55,353 bases of DNA, from contig MQVI01000015.1 in the NCBI GenBank assembly GCA_002002485.1, positions 1 through 55,353 of the forward strand, written 5' to 3'. The position numbers and the translations under genes are program-made. The DNA is from Pasteurellaceae bacterium 15-036681. Lineage in GTDB: Bacteria > Pseudomonadota > Gammaproteobacteria > Enterobacterales > Pasteurellaceae. Position 1 is the stretch's first letter. Each line of letters opens with the position of its first letter. The notes beneath the pieces are model-generated. The model did not search any database. It was given only the letters and a program-made list of their open reading frames with translations, and was not told the DNA's origin. Below are positions 39,148-48,322 of this stretch, piece by piece.

Positions 39148-39687
39148 ATGAATAAATTTACTAAATTAAGCGCAGCCGCATTATTAGCAGTATTATTAGC
39201 AGCTTGTGATAAACCAGCTAGCAACACAACTGCAGAAGCTGCAAAACCAGCTGCAACTCAAGAAAGCCCAGAAGCTATCCAAGCTCAAGGCGTTGCAGAT
39301 TTCAAAAAATTAGTTGAATGGAATCAAGTTCAAGAGCAAGCATTAGCTGGTGTTCAAGCTGAACTCCAACAAGTGTTATCAACAGGTGATAAAGCTAAAA
39401 TTGAAGAAGCAATTACAACATTTACTGGTAAAGTTGATGCTGTATTAAAAAGCTTAGATGAATTAGAAATCAAAAATGCAGATGTAAATGCATTTAAAGC
39501 AAAAACAAAAGAAGTTTTAACTTTATCGAACTCTCTTATCACAGAATCTGTAAAAGTAATGACTAACCCAACTCCAGAAGCTCAACAAGGGATTCAAGCT
39601 AAAACTCAGCAATTAATGCAAGTGGGTGGTGAATTACAACAAGCTCAAGCAGCATTAGAACAAAAATTTGGCGCGAGCGCTAAATAG
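39148..39687 (+). CDS. Lipoprotein of unknown function, helical
   Basis: 179 aa with signal peptide and lipobox LAAC (Cys20). After an Ala/Thr/Pro/Glu linker (about 21-45) the whole protein is predicted by eye to be helical and coiled-coil-like: Gln-, Ala- and Lys-rich, with no cysteine, and tryptophan only in VEWNQ. Codon use is biased as in highly expressed genes, so it is probably an abundant surface or periplasm-facing lipoprotein. I do not recognise the family; a Pasteurellaceae lipoprotein antigen is possible. It has its own promoter region and terminator. Confidence 0.85.
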   Translation: MNKFTKLSAAALLAVLLAACDKPASNTTAEAAKPAATQESPEAIQAQGVADFKKLVEWNQVQEQALAGVQAELQQVLSTGDKAKIEEAITTFTGKVDAVLKSLDELEIKNADVNAFKAKTKEVLTLSNSLITESVKVMTNPTPEAQQGIQAKTQQLMQVGGELQQAQAALEQKFGASAK

Positions 39688-39721
39688 TTCATAGTTCGCT
39701 TGGAGTTAACTTTATAAAGTG

Positions 39722-39749
39722 AAAGAGTTGGTTGTTTAATCAACTCTTT
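39722..39749 (+). terminator. Terminator after the helical lipoprotein gene
   Basis: Perfect 9-bp stem AAAGAGTTG / CAACTCTTT with a 10-nt loop and a following T run. Confidence 0.87.
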
Positions 39750-39881
39750 TTTTATATCCTCTAGACTGATCATCTAAATGAAATTTTCCTTTAGTCACCG
39801 CATTTGGATGTGTGTAAGCTACCCTTATGCTCTGAATGCAAAGGTTGATCACAAAGTTCAGAAGGGGGGACGACGTTAATT

Positions 39882-40544
39882 CTAGTCATTTTTTGTTTCT
39901 TTGTGTATTGGTGGAAAACCACCTAGCTCTTTCAATTTGTTTACCATGGTACAAAAGAGTTCTGCGGTACGTTCCGTATCATATAAAGCCGAATGAGCTA
40001 GTTTGCCATCAAAAGGAATTTGTGCAATTTGGCAAGCTTTCACTAGTACGGTTTGTCCATACATAAATCCAGCTAATGTTGCCGTATCAAAACTTGAGAA
40101 TGGATGAAATGGGTCTCGCTTTGCATTAATACGCTTGACTGCTGCTTGTAGGAATGACTGATCGAAATTGGCATTATGGGCTACAATCACTGCACGTTGG
40201 CAACCAGCATCTTTGACGGCTTTACGCACCATTTTAAACATATCAATAATAGCAATCTCTTCAGGAATTGCATTGCGTGTTGGGTCATCGATATTGATTC
40301 CATTCACTTTCAGTGATTCTGGATTGATATTTGCACCTTCAAACGGTTTTATGTGACTGTGGTATTGCTGATCAAGCTTCAAATAGCCTTCTTCATCCAT
40401 TTTCAAGGTGATCGCGGCAATTTCTAACAATGCATCTGTTTGTGCGTTAAGCCCTGCTGTTTCAACATCGATCACAACAGGTAAATAACCACGAAAGCGG
40501 TTTTTTAATAAATTATAGTCGGTTGTTTGAGTTTCTGTGGTCAT
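39882..40544 (-). CDS. rnt: Ribonuclease T
   Basis: 220 aa DEDD exoribonuclease that trims tRNA and other stable RNA 3' ends. Exo motif I VIDVETAG gives Asp26 and Glu28, and [12 protein letters not shown] and the [14 protein letters not shown] motif (with the final catalytic Asp) are intact. In E. coli it also follows gloA, as here (gloA-rnt, minus strand), but a terminator separates them at 40594-40616. Confidence 0.95.
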   Translation of the reverse strand: MTTETQTTDYNLLKNRFRGYLPVVIDVETAGLNAQTDALLEIAAITLKMDEEGYLKLDQQYHSHIKPFEGANINPESLKVNGINIDDPTRNAIPEEIAIIDMFKMVRKAVKDAGCQRAVIVAHNANFDQSFLQAAVKRINAKRDPFHPFSSFDTATLAGFMYGQTVLVKACQIAQIPFDGKLAHSALYDTERTAELFCTMVNKLKELGGFPPIHKETKND

Positions 40545-40593
40545 TGCTACTACTTTTAAATTTGCTAAATTATCTTTGTTCTATCAAAAAGAA

Positions 40594-40616
40594 GAGAGCA
40601 ACATGCTGTTGCTCTC
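40594..40616 (-). terminator. Terminator between gloA and rnt
   Basis: Perfect 10-bp stem GAGAGCAACA / TGTTGCTCTC with a 3-nt loop. On the minus strand it is followed by TTCTTTTT. Confidence 0.85.
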
Positions 40617-40649
40617 AAAAGTAGTTGTATTATAACGCTCGTATTAAGA

Positions 40650-41054
40650 TTAGCCTAATGCTTTTTGAGCGTCTTTATTTTCGATAAATTCGATTTTGTA
40701 ACCGTCTGGATCTTCAACGAAAGCAATAACTGTTGAACCACCTAAAACTGGGCCAGCTTCACGCGTTACTTTACCCCCTGCTTGGCGTACAGATTCAACT
40801 GTTGCATAAATATCATCAACACCTAATGCAATGTGACCGTAAGCTGTACCTAATTCGTAGCTCTCAACGCCCCAGTTATAAGTTAATTCGATTACAGCAC
40901 TTTCGCTTTCATCGGCATAGCCTAAAAAGGCTAAAGTGTATTTGTATTCTGGGTTTTCGCTTGTGCGTAACACACGCATACCCAATACGTCAGTATAAAA
41001 TTTAATTGAACGTTCTAAGTTACCCACACGTAACATTGTATGTAAAATTCGCAT
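40650..41054 (-). CDS. gloA: Lactoylglutathione lyase (glyoxalase I)
   Basis: 134 aa metal-dependent glyoxalase I that converts the methylglyoxal-glutathione hemithioacetal to S-lactoylglutathione. Metal-ligand motifs of the short, Ni-type bacterial enzyme are visible: His5 in RILHTMLRV, Glu in AVIELTYN, His in YGHIALGV, and Glu in YKIEFIE. AGGAGC lies before the ATG on the minus strand. rnt follows beyond a terminator. Confidence 0.96.
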   Translation of the reverse strand: MRILHTMLRVGNLERSIKFYTDVLGMRVLRTSENPEYKYTLAFLGYADESESAVIELTYNWGVESYELGTAYGHIALGVDDIYATVESVRQAGGKVTREAGPVLGGSTVIAFVEDPDGYKIEFIENKDAQKALG

Positions 41055-41148
41055 AATAGCTCCTTAAATTGATAAAAATGGAAAAAATCCTAGATATTAT
41101 GGCATAATCACCGTCTAAAATCATTTTTCAATTTAATTGCTTTTACCT

Positions 41149-41964
41149 ATGAAACACGATCACGATACGCCTTCAAAGTTTGAAATTTCAGTTTATGCAT
41201 TACTTCCAGTCAGTGTGATGTTGTTTATTGAAATGTTCGCTAATCACTATTTTTCCGTGCCAAACACGATTTTTGTTTCGCCCTATTTATTGGCATTTTT
41301 TGTTACTTGTCTAGTTAGTTTTATTGTTTTATGGAAAGGGCAAATTTGCCCAGGACAAAAAGGTCGGCTAACCTTTGTGCTTCCTTTCTTGTTAGTATTT
41401 GCACTAGGAAATTTCCTTTATTCAATTGGTTTTACGCCCAAACATTCTCCTGCAATGGTTGCTGGCGTAGCTTCGCTGATCATTCCTTTTATATATTGGA
41501 AATTGCCAAATCAAGATGAGGTTTATAATACGGTTATTTACTGCGGTTTAGGTATTGCTACGGTTGGTATTATTCAATATTTAGCGGTTTATTGGTTCGA
41601 GATTCCATCACTATTTAACTGGATTCGAGCTAATAATTTTGCGCAAATTTTACTAGGCATTTTACTTGCTGGCTGGTATTTAATGCTTGCGAAGAGTCGA
41701 TTAGAAGGGTTCTTAAAATTATTAGTATTAGTTGCTTTAGGTTTTTTAATTTTAAATTATATTTGGGTTATCTTTGTGCTTTATACAGAGCTACAAATTA
41801 TGCCTGAAACAGTCCTTTTCCCTTATTTCATTTTCTTTGCTGTTCAGTTTGTGATTTTCGCAATGCTTGCTTGGTTATTATTGGGAAAAAATATTAAAAA
41901 TCCAACCGCTTGGACTGCGGCAACATTCCTAGCAATGTTGTACCCATTAACAAACGTGCTCTAA
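41149..41964 (+). CDS. Polytopic membrane protein of unknown function, coupled to ydbH
   Basis: 271 aa, about eight or nine hydrophobic helices (about 14-34, 45-66, 78-95, 104-118, 130-150, 166-183, 190-215, 222-247 and a final one) separated by short polar loops, with few charges. I chose the ATG at 41149; a longer frame needs a TTG start. I do not recognise the family. The stop TAA shares its last base with the ydbH ATG, so the two are translationally coupled. By position it may work with the YdbH-YnbE envelope bridge; this is inference. Confidence 0.85.
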   Translation: MKHDHDTPSKFEISVYALLPVSVMLFIEMFANHYFSVPNTIFVSPYLLAFFVTCLVSFIVLWKGQICPGQKGRLTFVLPFLLVFALGNFLYSIGFTPKHSPAMVAGVASLIIPFIYWKLPNQDEVYNTVIYCGLGIATVGIIQYLAVYWFEIPSLFNWIRANNFAQILLGILLAGWYLMLAKSRLEGFLKLLVLVALGFLILNYIWVIFVLYTELQIMPETVLFPYFIFFAVQFVIFAMLAWLLLGKNIKNPTAWTAATFLAMLYPLTNVL

Positions 41965-44666
41965 TGATTATCCGTCGCCTTCTGTTAATTATCGGAGCTG
42001 CCCTTGCAATTTTGATTGCGGGCGACTCGTCGTTATCGGGTAACCAACTTTCAACTGCAATTAACTTTGTATTACCGAAAGAGTGGAAAATCACGACCCC
42101 AGAAGGCATTGATTCTTCCCTTGAGCGAGTTTCGCTCCCACAATTCATTCTTCATTATCAAGATTGTCCATTAATTAATGCAGGCAAACTGGAAGTTCAG
42201 TGGTTTGAACGGAATAGCATTATTCTGGATAATGCTATTGTCGATTACAGCTGTTTGGCTAAATTTCCTGAAAGTAGTGAGAGTTCATCGTCGATTACAT
42301 TAGATGATATTAAGCCTGTTTTAGCTTCTTTGCCGAATGGCTTTGTCAGTGTTAAATCTCTGTCTTGGGTAAATTTACCTGAAGAGATGAATCCACGTCT
42401 TAAAGTTCTGTTAAGTTCGCCTAGCTCGAGTGAAATTCGCTTCGAACAAGATATTCTTACCGCAAAGCTCACTCAACAAGCGCTCTCTTTTTCGGCAAAA
42501 TTTGCAAATAATCAATTAACTGCAAAAGCGGATTATCAACCGTCAAAAGATGAAAAACATCAAGCAAATTTATCTGCTAATTTAGATAGCGATCTCACAA
42601 GCTTACCTAAACAATTCCAATTGGATTATCAATGGCAACTACCTACAGCTCTTGTTACAAAAGATCTACAAAAGGGCAGTGCAAAAATGACTGCTCAAAA
42701 GGTGGCGGATAATCAATTAAACGGTGAGTTCAGCGCACAATTTGCAAATAGTAACAATAAAGTAAAATTACCTTTTAAATTAGTAGACAAAACGCTTTCT
42801 CTTGAAAAAAATCAGCTTGCTTGGGAAATTACGGAAGGAATTGTTATCCAAGGCGAATTAGATGGAAAAATTACCCCAAATAGCTTTAAAGTTAGTGAGC
42901 TATATCCAATTCAAACGGTATTTTCATTGGATTTATCCCAAAGTTCACAGCCGAAAAATCGGATTAAGTTAAGCACTGAAGAGGGCGAAATTGACGAAGA
43001 TTATTTGAGCTTACCGCTACAAATTGTAGGGCAGTCTAAACACGGTAATTTCACTATAAATAGTAACGTTGGGGTGGATATTAGCGGTGAGCTGAATGAC
43101 ATAAAATTGAGTGTTTTACCTGAATCTTTAATTGAAGTAACAGGCAAAGAGCGATTTTTAACGATTAAGGAACTTAAATTTCCATTAGGCGGTGTTCGCG
43201 TTGATAAGTACGGCATTAATGGGCGTTTACAGGCAAGTTTTAAAGGTGAAAGCCCTGATTTTAAAAATATTGAACTCAATTTAGATGGCTTTGCGACTAA
43301 TTTTAAAGCTGGGAGTAATTTCTTTGAAAAAGCACAAGATGGCACAGATAAATGGCAGTGGCTATTCTGGGGAAATTCACAGTTTCACGCTTTAAAAAGT
43401 AAGTTGCTGATTGCAGGAAGTGGGCACTGGCAAGGAGATTTAATTGAATTATCAGAGTTCAAAGGTAACCTTGAGCAAGTTAAGCAAAATGGTGTTGAAG
43501 TTCCTAAAACGGAATTAGTTATCACTAAAGCAGTGAAATATGATTATCGTAAAGATGACCTTAAAGGCGCTATGCGTCTCTCTGCGCCTAAAATGAAATT
43601 TGAATATGGCGGTGAATTAGATAAACCTGTTGCAAATTTACGTTTTTGGGGACCTATAGAGCATCTTGATTTTGACGGTAATATCATGGCAGGTAAGTTA
43701 GGCCCTGTAAAACTTAAAGCGAAACGTCATTTAACTGCAAATTCGAGTGATTTTATTGGTGAGTTGCAATGGCCAGAGCAACCAGCTAGCGATTTCCAAG
43801 GGCTGATTCCGCATCGTCAAAATTGGGTCATCACCAATGGTACAGCAAAAGGCGATACCAAATTTACTTTGAATTTCAATCAAGGGCTTTCGAGTTCTGG
43901 GAATGTGACGCTCCGTAATGGCGGACTTTCATTAACGGATAGTGATCTTAATGGGATCGAATTTAGTTTGCCTTATAAATATGACGAGAAAGGTTTCGAT
44001 CTAAGTTATAAAAAACCATTGGATCTTAAGATTGCAGAAGTGAATATCGGTGTGCCGCTTACTAATGTGAAAGTAAAAGTACAGGGGCGTTTACCTGCAA
44101 CAGAAAAATCGCCTATCCGTCTGCGCCAGTTATCTCTGAATTTATTAGGTGGCAGCCTAGATGTGGATCAATTTACCTTGCCACAGCAGCAAGTTGCTTA
44201 TTTGAATTTGCACAATATTAGCTTTGAACAGATTTTAGAATTGACTCAATATCGTCAAATCGAATTACGTGGGCGTGCTAATGCAATTTTACCATTTTGG
44301 TTAGATGGTAATCCTTGCTATATCTGTGATGGGCGAATTGAACAAGCGGAGACTTCGTATTTAAAATTTACACCTGAGTTGATGAAAGCTATAAAAAAGG
44401 CAGGCTATACGGAACAACTACTCGCTTATACGGTCAATGATAGCAAGGTTAATGAGCTAACCGCGATTGTGCATTTGGAAGAAGAAGGTAACATGTTTTT
44501 AGATGCCAAAATTCGTTCGCAATTAGTAGAACATGAAAAGACCAAGATTAATCTCAATTATACCCATAAAGAGAATATGTTCGAGCTTTGGCAGTTGATT
44601 AACTACGGCTCACAAGTAGAACAAAATATTGAACACTCAATTTATCAGAAGTTGGATAAACGATGA
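41964..44666 (+). CDS. ydbH: YdbH, AsmA-like intermembrane lipid-transport protein
   Basis: 900 aa (E. coli YdbH is about 880). One N-terminal membrane anchor (about 2-22) is followed by a very long beta-rich periplasmic part. Match to YdbH is clear at LTIKELKFPLGGVRVDKYGINGRLQA-like residues (conserved PLGGV, G-x-x-GRLQA), at FWGNSQFHA and at the C-terminal NLNYTHKENMFELWQLINYG. By family knowledge YdbH, with TamB and YhdP, carries phospholipid to the outer membrane, bridging to lipoprotein YnbE. The start ATG overlaps the preceding stop, and ynbE overlaps its end by 4 bp. Confidence 0.92.
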   Translation: MIIRRLLLIIGAALAILIAGDSSLSGNQLSTAINFVLPKEWKITTPEGIDSSLERVSLPQFILHYQDCPLINAGKLEVQWFERNSIILDNAIVDYSCLAKFPESSESSSSITLDDIKPVLASLPNGFVSVKSLSWVNLPEEMNPRLKVLLSSPSSSEIRFEQDILTAKLTQQALSFSAKFANNQLTAKADYQPSKDEKHQANLSANLDSDLTSLPKQFQLDYQWQLPTALVTKDLQKGSAKMTAQKVADNQLNGEFSAQFANSNNKVKLPFKLVDKTLSLEKNQLAWEITEGIVIQGELDGKITPNSFKVSELYPIQTVFSLDLSQSSQPKNRIKLSTEEGEIDEDYLSLPLQIVGQSKHGNFTINSNVGVDISGELNDIKLSVLPESLIEVTGKERFLTIKELKFPLGGVRVDKYGINGRLQASFKGESPDFKNIELNLDGFATNFKAGSNFFEKAQDGTDKWQWLFWGNSQFHALKSKLLIAGSGHWQGDLIELSEFKGNLEQVKQNGVEVPKTELVITKAVKYDYRKDDLKGAMRLSAPKMKFEYGGELDKPVANLRFWGPIEHLDFDGNIMAGKLGPVKLKAKRHLTANSSDFIGELQWPEQPASDFQGLIPHRQNWVITNGTAKGDTKFTLNFNQGLSSSGNVTLRNGGLSLTDSDLNGIEFSLPYKYDEKGFDLSYKKPLDLKIAEVNIGVPLTNVKVKVQGRLPATEKSPIRLRQLSLNLLGGSLDVDQFTLPQQQVAYLNLHNISFEQILELTQYRQIELRGRANAILPFWLDGNPCYICDGRIEQAETSYLKFTPELMKAIKKAGYTEQLLAYTVNDSKVNELTAIVHLEEEGNMFLDAKIRSQLVEHEKTKINLNYTHKENMFELWQLINYGSQVEQNIEHSIYQKLDKR

Positions 44667-44851
44667 AGAAAGCATTAGTTATTTTTGCAATTTTAGGGCT
44701 GAATTTGACCGCTTGTACCCCAACGGTTAAGCTAGAAACGCCAGATGAAGGAATTACAATTAATATGAATGTGGTGGTGGATCATCGCATTGAAGTTTCA
44801 ATGGATGAAAAATCAAGAGCTGTGATTAAGGCGGTTGATAAAGCAGAGTAG
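44663..44851 (+). CDS. ynbE: YnbE family lipoprotein
   Basis: 62 aa with signal peptide and lipobox LTAC (Cys18). The mature part TPTVKLETPDEGITINMNVVVDHRI matches YnbE, the outer-membrane partner that completes the YdbH beta-structure by strand augmentation. It overlaps ydbH by 4 bp (ATGA). In E. coli ydbL follows; here a terminator comes next and the following gene is the opposite-strand yccT, so ydbL is missing locally. Confidence 0.92.
   Translation: MKKALVIFAILGLNLTACTPTVKLETPDEGITINMNVVVDHRIEVSMDEKSRAVIKAVDKAE
44708..44716 (-). repeat. DNA uptake signal (Apl-type) in ynbE
   Basis: Exact ACAAGCGGT on the minus strand, encoding the lipobox region LTAC itself. Confidence 0.85.
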
Positions 44852-44871
44852 GTCGGGCATTTCTGCCCGAC
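44852..44871. terminator. Terminator between ynbE and yccT
   Basis: Perfect 8-bp stem GTCGGGCA / TGCCCGAC with a 4-nt loop between convergent genes, without a long T run. Confidence 0.65.
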
Positions 44872-44886
44872 ATATTCCTTATACTT

Positions 44887-45531
44887 TTACTTTTGTTTTT
44901 TCGCCCAATCTAAGAAACGTTGTTGAGTTTCTTTATCTGCTTGTTGGAACCAATATTGCAGTTGTTGTTCTGCAATATTTTCACCTTGAACCATTACCTT
45001 ACCTTTTGATACTTTACCATTATTAGCAGCAATCATTGTAGGTACAGCAGAAGTTGCTAGCCCCTTCAACGCTGCAATACCATTTCCTGAATTATAATGC
45101 GCCAAATTGTCTACAATATTAGCATTCGGCATAAAACCTTCGCCTTTTAAAAAGTCAATTTTATGCTCTAAAACTGCTCCTGATGCTGTTTTTATTTGGA
45201 ATGATGGTGCTTTCTTGAATTTTGATACATCAGCTTCTGAACGTAAGTTCGGTGCACTAATTTGAATATTTTCAGGACTGCCTGTAAAGGTAACGATGAT
45301 AGGTTGGGATTCAAAAAAAGAGTTATCTGAACCAGATTGATAAATAGTCGATACTTCCAGAACTACTTGGTGTTGATTTGCATCATTTACTTGCATTGTG
45401 GTACTTTTTTTAACTTTTTGCCCATCAAATGCTAAGAAACTTATGTTTGATGATCCGGTTAAGGTCCCTGCAAAGGTTGCTGAACTTGCAATAAGTGCTG
45501 CAACTGCAAATGCGATTTTGCCTAATTTCAT
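44887..45531 (-). CDS. yccT: YccT family protein (UPF0319, DUF2057)
   Basis: 214 aa exported protein with a signal peptide cleaved near TFA (about residue 21). The mature start GTLTGSSNISFLAFDGQKV and the C-terminal QQLQYWFQQADKETQQRFLDWAKKQ match the YccT family. In E. coli and Salmonella YccT (CsgI) inhibits curli extracellular assembly. Curli are not expected here, so the role is probably different. The gene is single, with its own upstream region of about 150 bp shared with corC. Confidence 0.88.
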   Translation of the reverse strand: MKLGKIAFAVAALIASSATFAGTLTGSSNISFLAFDGQKVKKSTTMQVNDANQHQVVLEVSTIYQSGSDNSFFESQPIIVTFTGSPENIQISAPNLRSEADVSKFKKAPSFQIKTASGAVLEHKIDFLKGEGFMPNANIVDNLAHYNSGNGIAALKGLATSAVPTMIAANNGKVSKGKVMVQGENIAEQQLQYWFQQADKETQQRFLDWAKKQK

Positions 45532-45685
45532 AGATAAACCCCTAGTTTTAATTGGATAGAATGGAAAATCTCGTATATCCTAAGCTAAATTATTGTAAAT
45601 AGAAAGCAAGATTTACTTTAACCAGTCGATTTTTTAGCAAAAATGTGATAGTTTTCACAAGTTTTTTTATTACAGAGAATACCCA

Positions 45686-46594
45686 ATGAGTGATGACCAG
45701 AGTAGCGTAAACGCACAAGACAAAAAATCATTTTTAAAATCTATTTTTGGCGGTTTATTTCAGCAAGAACCAAAAAACCGAGAAGATCTAGTCGAAGTAA
45801 TTCGTGATTCAGCAGAGAATGAACTGATCGACAGTGATACGAAAGAGATGATTGAAGGGGTAATGGAAATCTCTGAATTGCGTGTGCGTGATATTATGAT
45901 CCCTCGTTCGCAGATTGTATTTATTGATGCTGAACAGCCATTAGATGCGTGTGTTGATATTATTATTGAATCAGCGCACTCACGTTTTCCAGTGATTCGT
46001 GACGGAAAAGATAGCATCGAAGGGATTTTACTTGCTAAGGAATTATTAAAATTTTTACGTAGCGATGCTGATGCTTTTGAACTTGACAAAATTTTGCGTC
46101 CTGCAGTGATAGTACCTGAAAGTAAGCGTGTAGACAGAATGTTAAAAGAGTTCCGTTCAGAACGTTTTCATATGGCAATTGTAGTAGATGAGTTTGGGGC
46201 AGTTTCTGGTTTGGTTACGATTGAAGATATCCTTGAACAAATTGTGGGGGATATTGAAGATGAGTTTGATGAAGAAGAAATCGAGCCAATTCGCCAGCTT
46301 TCACAACATAGTTATGCGGTACTTGCATTAACGGATATCGAAAAATTCAATCAGCAATTTGCAACTGAATTTGACGATGACGAAGTGGATACCGTAGGTG
46401 GTTTGGTTATGAAATCACTCGAACATTTACCAAAACGCGGTGAAGAAATTGAATTACAAGGTATTCAATTCAAAGTGACTTCTGCTGATAGCCGTCGTTT
46501 GATTCAATTACGTGTGACAGTTAGCGATGAGCAATTAGCTCTGATGGAACAAAAAGAGCAGAAAGAAAATAGAGAGATATTAAGCGAAGAATAA
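45686..46594 (+). CDS. corC: CorC/YbeX, CBS-domain transport or efflux accessory protein
   Basis: 302 aa cytoplasmic CorC form: two CBS domains (about 75-190, with [16 protein letters not shown] and [30 protein letters not shown]) and a C-terminal transporter-associated CorC_HlyC domain (about 205-290). It is linked to Mg2+/Co2+ efflux and, in E. coli, to ribosome and envelope homeostasis (ybeZ-ybeY-ybeX-lnt). Here it shares its last base with the lnt ATG, keeping the ybeX-lnt pair. Confidence 0.93.
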   Translation: MSDDQSSVNAQDKKSFLKSIFGGLFQQEPKNREDLVEVIRDSAENELIDSDTKEMIEGVMEISELRVRDIMIPRSQIVFIDAEQPLDACVDIIIESAHSRFPVIRDGKDSIEGILLAKELLKFLRSDADAFELDKILRPAVIVPESKRVDRMLKEFRSERFHMAIVVDEFGAVSGLVTIEDILEQIVGDIEDEFDEEEIEPIRQLSQHSYAVLALTDIEKFNQQFATEFDDDEVDTVGGLVMKSLEHLPKRGEEIELQGIQFKVTSADSRRLIQLRVTVSDEQLALMEQKEQKENREILSEE

Positions 46595-48096
46595 TGAACA
46601 ATAAAATTTCCTATCTTATTGCGATTATTTCAGGGGGAATCGGCTTTTTGGCCTATTCCCCATTTGACTATTGGTTGATTGCATTTTTATCGGCGAGTGG
46701 TTTGGTTTATTCAGCAACTCTAACCGCACGTAAAACAGCTTTAATTTGCACATTCTTATGGGCTGTAAGTTATTTTGCGGTTGGGGTGAACTGGGTTCAT
46801 ATCAGTATGATCCAATTCGGTGGTGTGCCAGAGGCAGTGAGTTATCTAGCTGTTCTTTTGCTTGCCAGCTATTTAGCTCTCTATCCGTTGCTATTTAGTT
46901 ATCTAAGTCAACGTTTTAATTTAACTAATCCATTAGTGCTAGCAAGTATTTTCACTTTCACTGAGTTTTTACGTGAAACGGTATTTACTGGTTTTCCATG
47001 GTTACAATTTGGCTATAGCTTGATTGATAGCCCATTTGCAAATTTAGCCACTGTCTTTGGTGTAGAAGGATTAACTTTCTTTGTTATTGCGACAAGCGGT
47101 TACATTCTGCAAATGATTTACGGATTCGCAAAAAAACAGCCATTTCCAACCGCTTGTTTATCTAGTTTAATTGTTCTTTGTGTAATAGGCGTAGCTACAA
47201 AACTGTTACCAACAACAGAATTGGACAAAAATGCAGAGCTACAGAGAGTCAGTCTTGTTCAAGGCAATATTGAACAGAAGATGAAATGGGATCCAGCTCA
47301 TTTTGATCATACAGTACGAACCTATGAGCATTTAGTTTTACCACATTTGACGGATAGCGATGTTGTTATTTTACCCGAGTCTGCAATTCCTGCTTTGGAA
47401 TATCAAATTGAGCCATTACTCAAACAGTTAGATGAGGTTGCAGCAGAAAAAAGCAGTGAAGTGATTATTGGTACACTACATCAAGATCAGACAGGAATGT
47501 ACAATAGTGCTGTGGTTTTAGGCAATCAGAATCAGCCTTATTCATTAGCAAATGCACAGCGTTATAATAAGCATCATTTAGTGCCTTTTGGGGAATATGT
47601 TCCTTTTGGCAATTTACTGGATTGGATGCGTGAAGTTTTTGTTTTACCAATTAATCTCTCGAAAGGGGATTATATACAAAAGCCGTTAATTGCAGGCAAC
47701 TATAGCTTTAATATGGCGATTTGTTATGAAATTATCTATGGTGGACAGGTTCAACAAAATCAAAAAGCTAATAATGCAGATTATTTGCTGACAATTACTA
47801 ATGATGCTTGGTTTGGTTCAAGTATCGGCCCTTGGCAACATTTCCAAATGGCTCGTATGAGAGCTTTAGAGCTTGGTAAGCCATTACTTCGAGCTGCAAA
47901 TACTGGAATTACCGCTTTTGTTGATAACAAGGGAAACGTGGTTTCGCAATTACCACAATTTGAGGTAGGTGTGTTAACTGCTGAAATTAGCCCAACGGTT
48001 GGGCAAACAATTTTTGGTCAATTTGGTCGTTGGTTAATTTGGGGATTATGTGCAGTGATATTACTTGGCTCAGTATTCTCTAAACGCCGTAAGTGA
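46594..48096 (+). CDS. lnt: Apolipoprotein N-acyltransferase
   Basis: 500 aa inner-membrane enzyme that adds the third acyl chain to lipoproteins. About six to seven N-terminal membrane helices (to about residue 205), the nitrilase-like domain (about 220-465) and a last helix (about 473-493) are present. The catalytic triad can be placed as Glu262 (LPESAIP), Lys326 (YNKHHLVPFGEYVPFG) and Cys377 (AICYEIIYG). It serves the many lipoproteins in this window. Two uptake signals lie inverted 48 bp apart in its helix region. Confidence 0.96.
   Translation: MNNKISYLIAIISGGIGFLAYSPFDYWLIAFLSASGLVYSATLTARKTALICTFLWAVSYFAVGVNWVHISMIQFGGVPEAVSYLAVLLLASYLALYPLLFSYLSQRFNLTNPLVLASIFTFTEFLRETVFTGFPWLQFGYSLIDSPFANLATVFGVEGLTFFVIATSGYILQMIYGFAKKQPFPTACLSSLIVLCVIGVATKLLPTTELDKNAELQRVSLVQGNIEQKMKWDPAHFDHTVRTYEHLVLPHLTDSDVVILPESAIPALEYQIEPLLKQLDEVAAEKSSEVIIGTLHQDQTGMYNSAVVLGNQNQPYSLANAQRYNKHHLVPFGEYVPFGNLLDWMREVFVLPINLSKGDYIQKPLIAGNYSFNMAICYEIIYGGQVQQNQKANNADYLLTITNDAWFGSSIGPWQHFQMARMRALELGKPLLRAANTGITAFVDNKGNVVSQLPQFEVGVLTAEISPTVGQTIFGQFGRWLIWGLCAVILLGSVFSKRRK
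47092..47100 (+). repeat. DNA uptake signal (Apl-type) inside lnt, plus orientation
   Basis: Exact ACAAGCGGT, coding for part of ATSGYI; the partner signal is inverted at 47149. Confidence 0.85.
47149..47157 (-). repeat. DNA uptake signal (Apl-type) inside lnt, minus orientation
   Basis: Exact ACAAGCGGT on the minus strand, coding for part of PTACLSS, 48 bp after the plus-strand copy. Confidence 0.85.
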
Positions 48097-48100
48097 TCTT

Positions 48101-48133
48101 CTAGTTCCCTCTTTTTGAAAAAGAGGGAACTAG
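48101..48133 (+). terminator. Near-perfect palindrome after lnt
   Basis: A 16-bp perfect stem with arms starting CTAGTTCCCTC and ending GAGGGAACTAG and a single central G. It is followed by G-rich, not T-rich, DNA, though T is in the stem. It is likely the corC-lnt terminator or a cruciform-forming element. Confidence 0.65.
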
Positions 48134-48240
48134 GGGGAGATTTTTCTTAAGAAAAAATTAAGATTTAGATGAAATAATTCATCTTCCCAAATAGTTTTGT
48201 AAATTTTTGTCCATTTTTTAATTAATTAGTCAACTTGAAT

Positions 48241-48267
48241 GAACTTTTCAGAATTAAGACACACTAA
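48241..48267 (+). promoter_or_regulatory. Probable sigma-E-dependent promoter of rpoE
   Basis: GAACTT at 48241-48246, then 16 bp, then ACTAA, about 55 bp before rpoE. The spacing, and the GACAC stretch before the -10, match the E. coli autoregulated rpoE promoter. The region is otherwise AT-rich. Confidence 0.65.
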
Positions 48268-48322
48268 CAGAGTGTGCAATGAAGAAATGCAGGATGGCAT
48301 AGCAGTAGGAGAGCGCAAATAG

